Shown here: piece after piece, positions 1-12,300 of the stretch | Position numbering within the stretch: the stretch's first letter is position 1 | How the letters are laid out: every line of letters starts with the position of its first letter | NCBI GenBank assembly: GCA_028671895.1 | Contig: CM053794.1 | Location: 19,144,501 to 19,208,500, forward strand | DNA length: 64,000 bases | From: Oenanthe sinensis | Lineage: Eukaryota > Streptophyta > Magnoliopsida > Apiales > Apiaceae | Reading direction: 5' to 3' | The notes under the pieces: model-generated | Told to the model about the DNA's origin: nothing | What the model saw: the letters and a program-made list of their open reading frames with translations, nothing else | Database searches by the model: none | Translations under genes and position numbers: made by a program

Positions 1-690
1 AGAATGAACAGCACCGCAGCAGCTCCGAGAACGAGCAATGCCTTGACGGAGTCTCCGTAGAACTTAACACCAACTTCAATCTATCATTCTCTTCCTTTGA
101 TGACGACATGTCCTCGAATTAACCTCAGGTAGTCCATTTCTTAATTGAATTTCATTTTCTGTTGAATGATTTAATATGGATATGTGCTAGCGGGGCCGTT
201 TTGATCTTTTATTTACACAGGTGGCGTGTTTCTTAAAATTTCAATTCATTTGGCCTTAGTGTTGGTACTTAATATGTTAGTTCTTTATTTAGTTAGTACT
301 TAATATATGTTACTTAGTTTTAATTAGACTAAATAGAGTACTAATAAGTAGTAACATATATTAAGTACTAACTAAATAAAGAACTAGCATATTAAGTACC
401 AACTCTAAACCCAAATTTCAATAAGCCCAAAAATTTAAATTTAGAGAAACACGGAAGCCCACCTGTATAAATAAAAAATCAAAACAGTCTACTCTAGCAC
501 ATTCTCATATCAAATCATTTCACAAAAAATTCAGTTGAGAAATATATTATTTGAGGTCTATTCGAGGATGTGTCGTCGTCAAGGAAAGAAAAGGAGAGGT
601 CGAAGTTGGTTTTAAGTTCTACGTAGACTCCGTCAAAGCATTGCTTATTCTTGGAGCTACCGCATTGATGTTGTTCATTCTGCACCACGA
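1..690. repeat. Large inverted repeat, left arm cut by window edge
   Basis: Positions 1 to about 325 match, in reverse complement, positions about 338 to 682; the centre lies near 331. The arms are roughly 80-85% alike by eye and would fold into a hairpin over 300 bp long. The outer part of each arm is coding-like: read rightwards from the window edge the left arm gives an open stretch up to about position 120, and the right arm gives a related 62-residue stretch on the minus strand (515-703). Both share the pattern NEQ..DGV.VEL.TNF.LSFS. I do not recognise the protein. The right arm beyond 682 should pair with sequence outside the window, so the full size is unknown. Confidence 0.8.
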
Positions 691-910
691 GTGGTGGAGA
701 CATCGCAAGGTACGTTGCAAGGTACGTTAAAGTTGGGAGGATGATTATCTAGAGACGAAGTGATGAATGTTGAACTCTTAGTTACATAATATATCGGTAC
801 ATGTTGTTACTAGATCTAAACTGTAATAATGTTGTTATGTGGTAGATCTCAAATTTGATTGTTGATTGGAGACACTGGTTAATAATTGGATTTTAGTTGT
901 GCTTATATAT

Positions 911-1756
911 TTCAAGTTACTTTTTTTGTTGAATTTGAGTATTAGATATTGTTTACGCTAAATAGTTTGTTTTTGTTCTTAGTTACTAAAATGTGTTATG
1001 TGAGAGATTGTATGTGGAATGTTTGTTTGTTGTATTTAATAATTTAGAACTAGAATTTGATTGCTATTATTTAGGTAAATAGCTGAGATGAGGTGGTAAT
1101 TTTCATGTTTCTTCAACTTATTTATAAGATCATATGTGTGTTAGGAATATTTGTTAGTTGAGTCGTGGAATTAAATATAGGAGGATTGGTAATTGAATCT
1201 AAGAGATATTTCAAAGAATAAGCCTAACATTGGACAATGTAATTAATGTTAATTGGAACAGAGTCGGTCGTAAATGTTTTAAGTAATTGTGTTTGAGTAT
1301 TAAGATTTGAGATAAAATGGATTATACTTCAATTTTCAAGTTACTTGTTTTGTTGAATATGAGTATTAGATATTGTTTGCGCTAAATAACTTGTGTTTGT
1401 GGCTAGTTACTAAACATGATGTGCTATGTATAGGAATGTTTGTTTGTTGTACTTACTAATTTAAAACTAAAATTTGATTGCTATTATTTTACTAAATAAT
1501 TGAGATTAAATGGTAATTTTCGTGTTTTTTCAACTTATTTATAAGATCACGTGTGTGTCGGAATATTTGTTAGTTTTTGAGTCATGGAATTGAATATAGG
1601 AAGATTAGTAATTGAATCTAAGAGGTATTTGGAAGTTATAAACCTAACATTGTCAGGGTTGGCTAATGTAATTAATGTGAACTAAAACAAAGTCAGCCGT
1701 CAATGTTTTAAGTTATTATGCTCGAGTTCTATGGTTTTAGATAAGATAAATTATGC
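911..1756. repeat. Tandem duplication, two units of about 424 bp
   Basis: Unit 1 (911-1334) and unit 2 (1335-1756) share the same order of words: a TTCAAGTTACTT start, then GAGTATTAGATATTG, then GGAATGTTTGTTTGTTG, then ACTTATTTATAAGATCA, then GGAATATTTGTTAG, then the AGAGATATTT/AGAGGTATTT variants. They differ by scattered substitutions and small indels, so the duplication is not recent. No long reading frame is present. It lies in the spacer downstream of the acyl-activating enzyme gene. Confidence 0.75.
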
Positions 1757-3105
1757 TTGAGTGCTTGAATAACAGATGTTCGTATTCTCAATTTTAGTTA
1801 TCAACTTTGATGTTCAAAATCTGAATTAAATCCAATGGATTTCACACAATTGTAATCTAATTTCAATTCGATTCTATATTCGAAGTCTATATTTTATTCA
1901 AAACTTTCCGATAAACTGGACCCATGAATGGAACGAGGCACGAGCTCAGAGAAGCACAAAAATCGGATCCGGACAAAAATCCGGTTTGGTCCCTTGTAAA
2001 AGGGGGTTGTATATGGTACTCAAAATAGTTCAAATTATTTTCGAAATTTTACGGATAAATAAATTATTGTTTGTACCGAGGGTTCAAGTCCTTCGAGTGT
2101 TTAGGGGAACTGCTTACTAATTTTCTATATTTAGAAATAAACATTTATGTTCAAGAAAGTTAGCAAGTATATAACTTAAAGGGGTGCTACACCACCACCC
2201 CGTTCCGAAGAACAAGATTCATTCTTCGCTACGACAAAGAGAATAAATGATTCCTATACAATGTTTGTTTGTGGTTGTACTAACGGAATCAACCTAACAA
2301 AGAGTGATATGATATAGCCCTAATGATTGGCATCATAGTGAACCCGGCTAGATATCAAATCTCTGGTGAAGAAGGTATGTATATAGCTTTGTATCTACGG
2401 CTACCTCTTTTTTTTCTCTGTTTATCCAAGAAGAAGAACCAAGAATGAATGGTTCCACTTGGTTTAAGTGTGTCGACGAGTTTTATTAAAAAAACTTGTC
2501 GTTGTGTGTGTAGGAACTTGTCGACTGAATTAATCAACTTAAACCAAGAATTGATTTAACAAAACATGCCATTCAATAATCGTTTTCCACTGAAACTTTT
2601 ACTATGGGTTCCAGAACTTGTATTTCCTACTAGATGCATCCTAAAAAGCTAATCAACTGACAACTACTCTTATGTTATAGCATCCTACTTTGGTGATTGA
2701 CTAAGATTTAGGATTAATATATATGTGAAAAAGTTTCGATATAACAGAATAGATAAAGAGTCCAGTTTGACTGAAATTCAAATGCATAAATGCAACTACA
2801 TTTTCAGTTATCAACATTGATTGCATATTTTCAATATGAAAACCAATCAATTATATACAACTAAATAATTCTCTAAGTATATGCGGGTCTATATTCGGCA
2901 TGATCTAACTAAGTAAATGAGAAAGCCCGGTGTTGGGTTGAATATCAAGAAATTCTGAATCAAATTTAGACTTTCGAATATATAATCGAACTGAAATTCA
3001 ATTACAATTGTGTAAAATCCATTGGATGGGATTCAGATTTTGGACATCAAGGTTGATAACTAGAATCAAATATGAATATCGGTTATTCAACAACTCAACA
3101 AGCTC
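1755..3105. mobile_element. Element with about 150-bp terminal inverted repeats, family unknown
   Basis: The segment 1755-1912 is matched in reverse complement by 2943-3105. Shared words include TAGTTATCAAC, AAAATCTGAAT, CCAATGGATTT and ACACAATTGTAAT. The 1-kb interior has only short reading frames; the longest (2355-2537, minus, 60 codons) is unrecognised. This looks like a non-autonomous terminal-inverted-repeat transposon, but I found no convincing target duplication, so the ends are approximate and the superfamily is left open. Two unrelated insertions or a simple inverted duplication would also fit. Confidence 0.55.
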
Positions 3106-3309
3106 AATCATTAACAAAAAACTTAGTGGCAAGAAATTTGAAAGATTAGGCTAAGGACTTGTATAGAGATATATAGAGGTATAATGGTAACTTATAGTTA
3201 CAGATAGACTATACATTCCAAATCAATGAATAACTAAGCTACGTAGTACTAATATATACTTATTATGAACATAATAATGTGTGGAAACATGTTTTGAGAT
3301 TAATGAAGC

Positions 3310-6300
3310 TCACAGCTTAGAGTTCTGGTCGATCTTGGTAAACTGCTGTCGCAAAATTCTTCTCATCACCTTATTTGTTGCTGTTCTGGGAAGAGATGAT
3401 ACGGGCACAATATGAGACACCTAAAAAAATAACATAAATGTTTAGCAATTATATAAGCTTGAAAAAATATTATATAAAGGCTGCTAGTTTCATCGGAGCG
3501 GGTAATACCTTAAACAAAGGGTTCAATTTCTTCTGCAGTGCCGAATTCAAAGATACCCTTAACCTATCTAAATCTGGCGTTGAAACATTTGAATGTTTAA
3601 AAACAACAGCAATAACTAATCTCTCGGGTCCACCTCCCTGTGGTGGCACCCCTATTGCTGCTGTCTCATGTACAGAATCATCAACTGCATTTGTGATACG
3701 CTCTATCTCAACCGAGCTTACCTGCAAACAGGATGAAATAGTTATTTCAATCAACCTAGGTATAAGGTAAGGTCAGACAACAACTAATTCACCCCCCTCC
3801 CCCATTTTTTCTTATTTATACACAGACACTTCATCTCAAGCACATGTATTTGCAAATTGGATAAAATATATATTCCCTCTGTCCCATTTTATATGAGTTT
3901 GTTTGACTTTCACGGAGATTAAGAAAAGATAGTAAAAAATGAGTAAAGTTAGTTGAAAAGTGGGTAAAGTAGTAGGACCTATCAATATTTAATAATAGAT
4001 TTGAGATAGTGGAGGAAAGTAGTGGGTGTAATAGTATTTATTTAATAAAAAAGGAGTATAAAATGAAGAAGTAGTTTTGGGATGTCCCAAAAAGGAACAA
4101 GGGTCATACAAAATGGGACAGAGGGAGTATCTTAGTAATTTCAGCACAAGGTCAGTTGACAATTGAACTACCAAATTAGTCTTTTTATTAATTATTATTG
4201 CAATTTATATATGTATAGGAATGAATATAGAGAGATAAGGAATAGAAAGACTGAACACAAGAGGTGCAGTAAACTGCACTTTAATATTTTCTGTGTTTTT
4301 TACAAGAAGGAACACTAATTCTCTTTATATAGATAAACTTAGCTTCCTCACAAAGCTTGCTACAGTAGTTACTTGGTGGCCACTCTTGCTACAGTAACTA
4401 TGCCGTCACTGTAGTGACATCATCTTACTTATGTCACTACCTTGCTGATATTTAACAATTATAATATATATATATATATAAAGATATCCCTTTTTTACAA
4501 AATTAGAAGTAATGAGATGCACTAGGACACTAGATTCAAGAAGCGCAAGTTAGGTGGGTGAAGTTTCAGACTGCAATAACAACAAATAGTGATTCTGAAT
4601 ATAGGAGGCCAAAATTAACGATCCAGATACACATTTTGGAGTAGGGTTATATGATTATGAAAGAATATGCATACTGAGTAGATTATCCACTAAATACGCA
4701 TGTCAAAATGGAGTACCATTTTATTATTATTAAATTTACTGCTGCTACACATACAAGGAAGGAGTACCTTCTGATATATATAGCAAATACGCATTTCTGG
4801 CTAGAGTATCACAGATGTGCATCATGCGCATTTGTTAATGGCAGATTTAAAAAGGCCTACTTTCCGAATTTTGTTATATTTGTATATTTTCTTAATAAAT
4901 ATCTTAAAATTGTCATTAATTCAAGTTAGGTACTGAAATTTTTCGATATAATCAAACTTCATATCAATATACAATTAATTATATTCTTAAATCATAAGAT
5001 AAATTCAATACAAATTAATTATTTAATTCTGCTCCATATTAATAATCTACAAACAGCAGAGTGAAGTATGAAGGTCTGAACATGGAGAGATAGGGATTGT
5101 TCAATAAAATGACTTGGCTTCTGTAGGACTAACATGATAATGAATGCCCAAAATTTGATCATAAGAATAAATCTGAAAGAAAACTTGCATTTTACCAATT
5201 ATATTAAAATGCGTATGAGTGGGTAATGAGTATTCTTAAAATAAGTTCCGACTATGAAACATATGCACTGAAACACACCCTGATATGATATCTTCATAAA
5301 CCTTCCTATAAAAGGTTAAAATCAGACCTTAATACCCCCAAGATTCATTGTATCATCTGCACGACCATGTGCATGATAGTATCCATTTGAAGTACGCTCA
5401 AACATGTCCCCGTGTCTTCTTAACATCTAGAAGAGGACCAGGAATGAGTTAATATCCATTAAAGCTATAAACCAATCCAAACGTGAACTCGTGAAGGGAC
5501 CATTTACCTACCTTTCCATGCCATGATGGCATATCTTTGAAGTAGACATTATAGTGATTCCCGTTCAGAAGCGTGCTTGATGAGCCAAATATGAAGGGGT
5601 AAAGGGCCAATTCACCAATCCCAGGTACATTCGGTGGCTATATTGAGGTAAATTAGATCAGTTTAAATGTTTTAGAAAAGCATTTCATAATATACATTAA
5701 GTAGCAATAGCATGCTCTCCTACAACTCTCTAACATAACAAAAAGTTGACTCAAATAAAGATACGTTATCACTGTAATAGATCTAAGCTTAGATTAATCA
5801 CAGAAGACTAAGAAGAAGAAAAAGTAATAACGTCAAATAACTACAAGTGTTTGACATGATTATTAATAAATTGAGGCAGAACAGATGGTAGATGATGAAC
5901 TGTGGTATGTATTCAATTTGACATGTGAATGAACCATAAATTTAGTTGCATTCTATTAGGGTGTCTGATTCTATTCGATGAAAAAATCACCCTCCGTCAT
6001 TGACATAATATTCACCTCTTAGAGAAAAGATGAAAATCAGACTCAGTTTTTCATCATCTACACATATCAAGTGGTTCTCCTGTGAAGAAACCTTTCATGT
6101 GATTTCATTCATTCCAAGGCTACTACCCATCAAGAAAGATAAACATGACTCTAATACTTTGCCCAGGCTTATTTAATGAAGAACTTTAATAACGCAGTTA
6201 AAATGCATACTTCTTGAGTATCCAACCACTTTGTCCATCGAGATTACTAGTTTGCCTCGTATGACAGGGCCTTCTTTGGTTGAAACAAAAATCATGATTC

Positions 6301-9300
6301 AACCAAATGTATTTACCATAGAAACAAAAAGGTTAATGACATAGGGAACTAAATCAGGGTTGGGACTCTAGTCATAGTATTCTTAAGGAAAGGAAGAGAA
6401 TGGGAGTTGGAAGCGAGCAATTGTGTTACCTGCACATGTTAAACTGCACTCCCGGTTGCAATTTTATAAATAAAATTCAATCTATCATATCATGGGTGCA
6501 AATTCATAAAAGTGCTTACTATAGGAATTCCATCATTTCCAACAATAAACAGACTACACCCCATAGCAGGAGTGCTAAAGGCTGCCAGGGATTGACGCTG
6601 CAGTAGTGATCCAGTTACAAATCCACCTCCAATCTCAGTACCGCCACAATACTCGATAACAGGCTTGTAATTGGCTCTTCCCATAAGCCAAAGATACTCA
6701 TCTACGTTTGATGCTTCACCGGTGGATCCAAAGCAACTTCCAATGAGCAAAAATATATTTAGGGAGGAACTATGTATAAAGCATAAGCACAACATATCAA
6801 GCTTTTTTCAAATTATACAAAATTGTTGTAATCTGATACTATAGCATTGTATACCGCAGTTATAATGTCCAATTAAACACAAAACATTCACTTACCGAAT
6901 GGATGACCAATCATAGCTATCTGTACAATTAGTAGTTCTCCATGTCCTCACAATACTTGGAATTACACCAAGCATTGTCACTTCAGCATCCTAGAAAAAG
7001 TTGCAAATTTAGAAACTAAAAAGTGCCACTATGTAGTATGGGTAAAGGTTAACTATTTTAAAACTTCTTCCGAAAAATATATATAATAGCTAAAGACCAA
7101 TATAATTATTAAACATGTGTTTATGTACTCAGTCCTCAAGTATTCAAATTTCATCAGAGATACTAATCATGTCATGTTTATACGAATTAAACAGTACAGA
7201 GTTTCAAATATCACCTTCAAAATTAACCAATTCTAATTCATTAATAAGATGGCAGGATCTTGATCATAATGACCTATGTGCACCTTTGTCGACAGATGTA
7301 ACAACTACTAAAACCTTATTGGGGTAGAAATTAAAAGTTAAAACAAAGAACATCTGGTATATCAAATAGCTAAACTTCTTACTATATTTCCAACGAAGCC
7401 AGCCTAGGCCGGGGACTTAAAAAAACATAAACCGGAAATTACAGTGCACTCAGTTATGAATAATATAATTATCAAGATCTAGTATTAGGCTCCAACCAAT
7501 CAATAAGTAGACGATGTTCTAAAATTAGATTGTTCTGAATATATTTACACTATTCAACAAAATCGGAAACAAGGCTTCTTAGACATCAGTTAACCACGCA
7601 TAACATAGAATATTAGTATCCACTATAATCAACTTCACCTGCAGGAGCCTGTTCTTCAGTGAACTTATTCTAAAAGTTTCTGCATTTTACTTGCATAAAG
7701 TTCAACAATGTGCATAAACACACGAATACCCTTGCCAAAACAACAAAAAATTCAGTCCCTAAAATTTAGAGCAACTATTTCTCTGAACTTTATAGCAGTT
7801 GCTTGTTCTGCCACAAGATTTAATACTCAGAAATTTTCATTTTTACTACTGTTCGAAAAAGACCCTCGCTCACAAGTTCCTAACTTTAATGTTCATGCCA
7901 CAAAATTTAATACTCAAAAATTTTCATTTTTAGTATTGTTAGATCACAAGTTCATAATTTTAATGTTTTCCACTGCAAGAGAAAATTATGGAACACTGTC
8001 TAAATTCGAAAATAAGAGGCTCTAAATTCGTTTTTCACATATTTTAGAAGACAGCCCTCATCCCTAAGCTATAATTATAATTATAAAAGAGAAACTATCA
8101 AGCCTTCCATGTGTAAGTCAACATACTCCAGACTTATAAGCTGAACAAAAATTAATCAGATCCAGAAATATCAAAAGAGTCTCCACCTGAACGAACTTTG
8201 CAAAGCCAGAACTCAGGGGAACTCCATTATATAATGCTATGCAAGCCCCATTCAACAGAGGAGCATAAACTAGCCAAGGACCCATCATCCAACCAAGATT
8301 AGTGGGCCAAGCAACAACATCGCCTTTGCGAATGTCCATGTGGCACCAACCATCCGCAGCAGCTTTTAGAGGTGTAGCAAGAGTCCAAGGAATAGCCTTT
8401 GGATCCCCTAGAGAAAGAGTATAATTAGTTTACTCATTATTGTGCCAAGTGCTAACCTATGACATCTCCCCTTTGAACATGTAGAACTGCATCATGCACT
8501 ACTCATATTAACAAGCACTTGTTTATCTTTTATGATTTACTGCTGATGTTATTTGATCAAATTGTTAAGACGATTCACATTTGATAAAAGTCTAAAAGGA
8601 TTTTGAATATTGAATGTTATGTTGTAACATTCAAACTTTTTATATATTTTAATATGAAACTAAACTACAATATACAATTGTAGTTCGATCTTATAAGAGT
8701 TTATCCGCCCTTAAGGAGAGAAAATGATGAAAATGATAGGATATCAAGTTTAAAGAGAAGCTTGGGACTGTGGTATATCAGTAATCTCGGACCTGGGTGA
8801 ATTGTTGAACCCAGTGATAAATATATATCACTTTCAACTCTTTGATTTTCACATTATATTTTAAATTTCTATTTTTATAAATATAATATATATATATATA
8901 TATCTTCAACCTTATCCAGATTATATTTTCTGTTTCAATTAGTACATGCATCGTTCTTAACATATTTGTTAAGTGATTTTAGTCTCAACCGAAAGTAGAT
9001 TCTGCAAATTTGCCTACTCTAAATGGAACCCGCAGAAGCGCAGAGGACTCTTTATGTCTAGAAATCCAATACATTACAATCAGGAAAAAAATACATTCCT
9101 AATATCTGCTAGATCAAGAGGTCGAAGAATTTGGATGACAACACAACAGTACTTATATATCGTATTAAAAGTCGAAATATGGTCGAAAGGAAAAATGTAA
9201 GGCATCAGAATTCCCACTATGACGATCAAAGAAAAGATCCCACCTAGATATTTATTCCCTCTATCCGTATCCTCAACTGTAAATAAATTCTTACAAGTAA

Positions 9301-12300
9301 CTTCCATATATAAATCCCCTAGATATTATCTGCAGACAATGCTTACTGACTCTTATGGTCGAAGTCTGATAACTATTGATTAATAGAAAATTACAAATGT
9401 TTACCTAATCAAAATAGCTCTCTTTTAAGCCATAGGGCCAATTGATAGTATATGGGTAGGTATCTGCTTTCAGGTGAAACAAGAACTTCCTACCGTCGTA
9501 CTATGTTATAAAATTAGTAAGCTAATGCAACTATATTTGTAAATTAGTTAAGAAAAAAAAAGCATAGCCTTTGACTTACCTGTAGTTCCAGAAGAGAATA
9601 GAATATTAGTGAAAGATTCAACTGGTCTTTCTACAGCAACAAATTCAACCTCTCTGCAGGATGACATAAAATTTACATCACCAGTTTAAAGATTGAAAAG
9701 GTTTAAAGGATATGAAGTAACGTAGGCTAGCAAAGAAACTCCTTAATTTCAGACCAGAGATCAATGAGATTTTAGTGCAGATACTACAACACTTGAACAA
9801 AGTGACAGAGATGGATGAGTCAGGGCAAACCATGCATAATAAAATCAGATATCCCTTCAAATCTTTAAGATGAAAAATAAACATAAAACTTTGTGAATGA
9901 ACCATCTTTGGTTCACTATTCTGGATTTTTAAACTTTAAATCTGATTTACATATGATGGCTCGTTGAAACAAACAAGGCATCACTGTGATGATAGCCATA
10001 AATTGCGGCTATAGACATTACACAAGGAGTGCAGATTCCAGAGCATAATTGTTTTACAATAACATGAGATGACCACAATAACAGCAATACACTATAATTG
10101 AGGAAAAACGTTAGTCTTTACCGAGTGTAGTTCAATGACAAGCGTGTTAACATTCTTACATGAATTTTACCTTATATACCTACTCAACAAGTATGTGATT
10201 GTGAAGGTTCACCTGAACAATTGTAGACTGATAGCTCTTGCTTAGATCAAAAGAGCTCATCAGTTTTTTGACTTTTTTCTCACTAATTCACTATATTATA
10301 TATTGTTCTTTAAAGAAGGGTGGTGCCAGGAAATATTATACATATAGTGTGTCAACACAATAGCAATAAAATAACTCATAACAATACAGTAACTGTCTTA
10401 CAAATCTATAATGATCATTTTGCACATATATGTAAAGAACTCCTTTGTCACTGAACCTGAGAATATGTTGTAATAGGGTCACAACTACTCATAATACTTT
10501 CCAAACATATAGAAGAATAATTTACTAATAAAGAAAAAAATGAACTTCTTGAGAAATATATAATATTGTACAAGAGGAAGGAGATGAGTTGGTGCCAAAA
10601 TCCAGTTCTATTATATGACATACATGTGAAACTTTATCAAAATATAAATTCCTAGGGTCACGACATGCATAATATAATTTTTTTACAATGAAATAACATA
10701 CAAACAAAATTTGGGCATCAAGAAATCATTTAAATTGAAAAAATTATATTCAGAAAATATTGCATACTTTAATTTGTGAACTCGTTTAAGAAAATCATGC
10801 CATGAGATGTCACCCTCACGCAATATCGTGCTAAAGTTGGAGTCTTTTGTTGGAATAACAATCGCTGTTGGTGATTGAGCATCAATAACTCTACTGCAGA
10901 TTAGAACCTATATGTGAGATAAATTGTAATAATAATAGTAGAGAAAGGTAGATATCTGATAAAAATGTGTATACACCTGTACAAGGGCAGTCGCCTATCA
11001 CCACGAACAATAAATTCCTGAAACAAATTGAGACCTAGAGTTAGGGATTGATCATTAGGTAATATTGCACCAATACCCTACCAAAGGGCCACTATGGTAC
11101 CAATCAAAAAGACCGTTGTCGCTACTGGACGACAAAATGGTTAATTAGTGGAGATGCAACTACTCCATTTAGCAATTCGTAATGGGCTTGGCCTATGTAA
11201 TGGATCACAAATCACTTACGGAAAAAAGAAAACTAGAATATTTTTTAAACCTCCAACAAGAAAATAAAGGTGTTGAGCTAATGATCAAGATGACCTTATA
11301 TCTGATCACAAATTGACTCGGTTATTAACGTTTTGGGGCAGCAATAAAAAACCCTTCATTTTTAAGAAAAATCAGCTTCCTCTTCATAGCCGTCATTCTG
11401 AAACTCTAGTAACATATCAACTTCAAAACTTTTGAGACTATATTCAAGCTCAAGGTACGAATTAAAAGTGTAATGTTACTACATAAATGAAAAAGGATTG
11501 TTAAACAGCTTACTGTCAAAAAGCTTACTGTGAGGAGACTAACCTGAGTGAAAATTGCTTTTGCTTTGGACAAAGTGAGCCTTGTTGCTATCTCAGTAGA
11601 GGCAAAACTATCAGCTATTGACACTACTACATAGCCTGCCAGAACAATAGCCAGGTAGATCACCACAGAATTAACATCCATAGGCATATCAATTGCAATT
11701 GCAGATCCTTTCTCCAATTCAAGAGTTTCAAGCGCATGTGCAACTAGCCTACAGATAAAGTTTTGATGTGATTTCACTAATAGTCAAACAACATTCTTAT
11801 CTTAAGATTAGAAAAGTAAAATATAAAGTAAAAGTTTGCAAAAGATTCTTTATGCCCTATTGCACTCTTAGAAATTTCACAAGTCAATAACATATCATTC
11901 CACATATATTGCTCAACAAAGTCTACAATTAGTGGCCCGAGACAAATTGTCTTTAATATCTACATAGTACTTTCGTAACTTTAATTATATTCACCCTCAA
12001 CAAAAGAGTAGAGCTAAGACATAAAAAGTAATATACCAGACTTCTGAGCACAATTCCTTACGGGTCAACTTGTTGACTGGCATTGCATCATTTCCTTCAT
12101 TACGCCATACCACCATTATATCATCCAAAGTTCTATTACTATTCAAACACAGGCAATTCTTGGCAGGATTTAAAAATGCTCCAGGAAGCCATTGACCCCC
12201 TGGGTCACACAACTCGCTTCCAGTACAAAAATCCTCCTTTAAAATACAATGAGGCGGCACTGAGAATGATATTTTCAGTTCTTCCAGAACACTTTTCCAA

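Noticed and set aside
2040..2110. tRNA-like B box GGGTTCAAGTCC
   Set aside because: No A box at the right distance and no cloverleaf could be drawn; not called as a tRNA.
7708..8025. Plus-strand frame of 105 codons
   Set aside because: Falls in an AAE17 intron on the opposite strand and runs through a tandem duplication.
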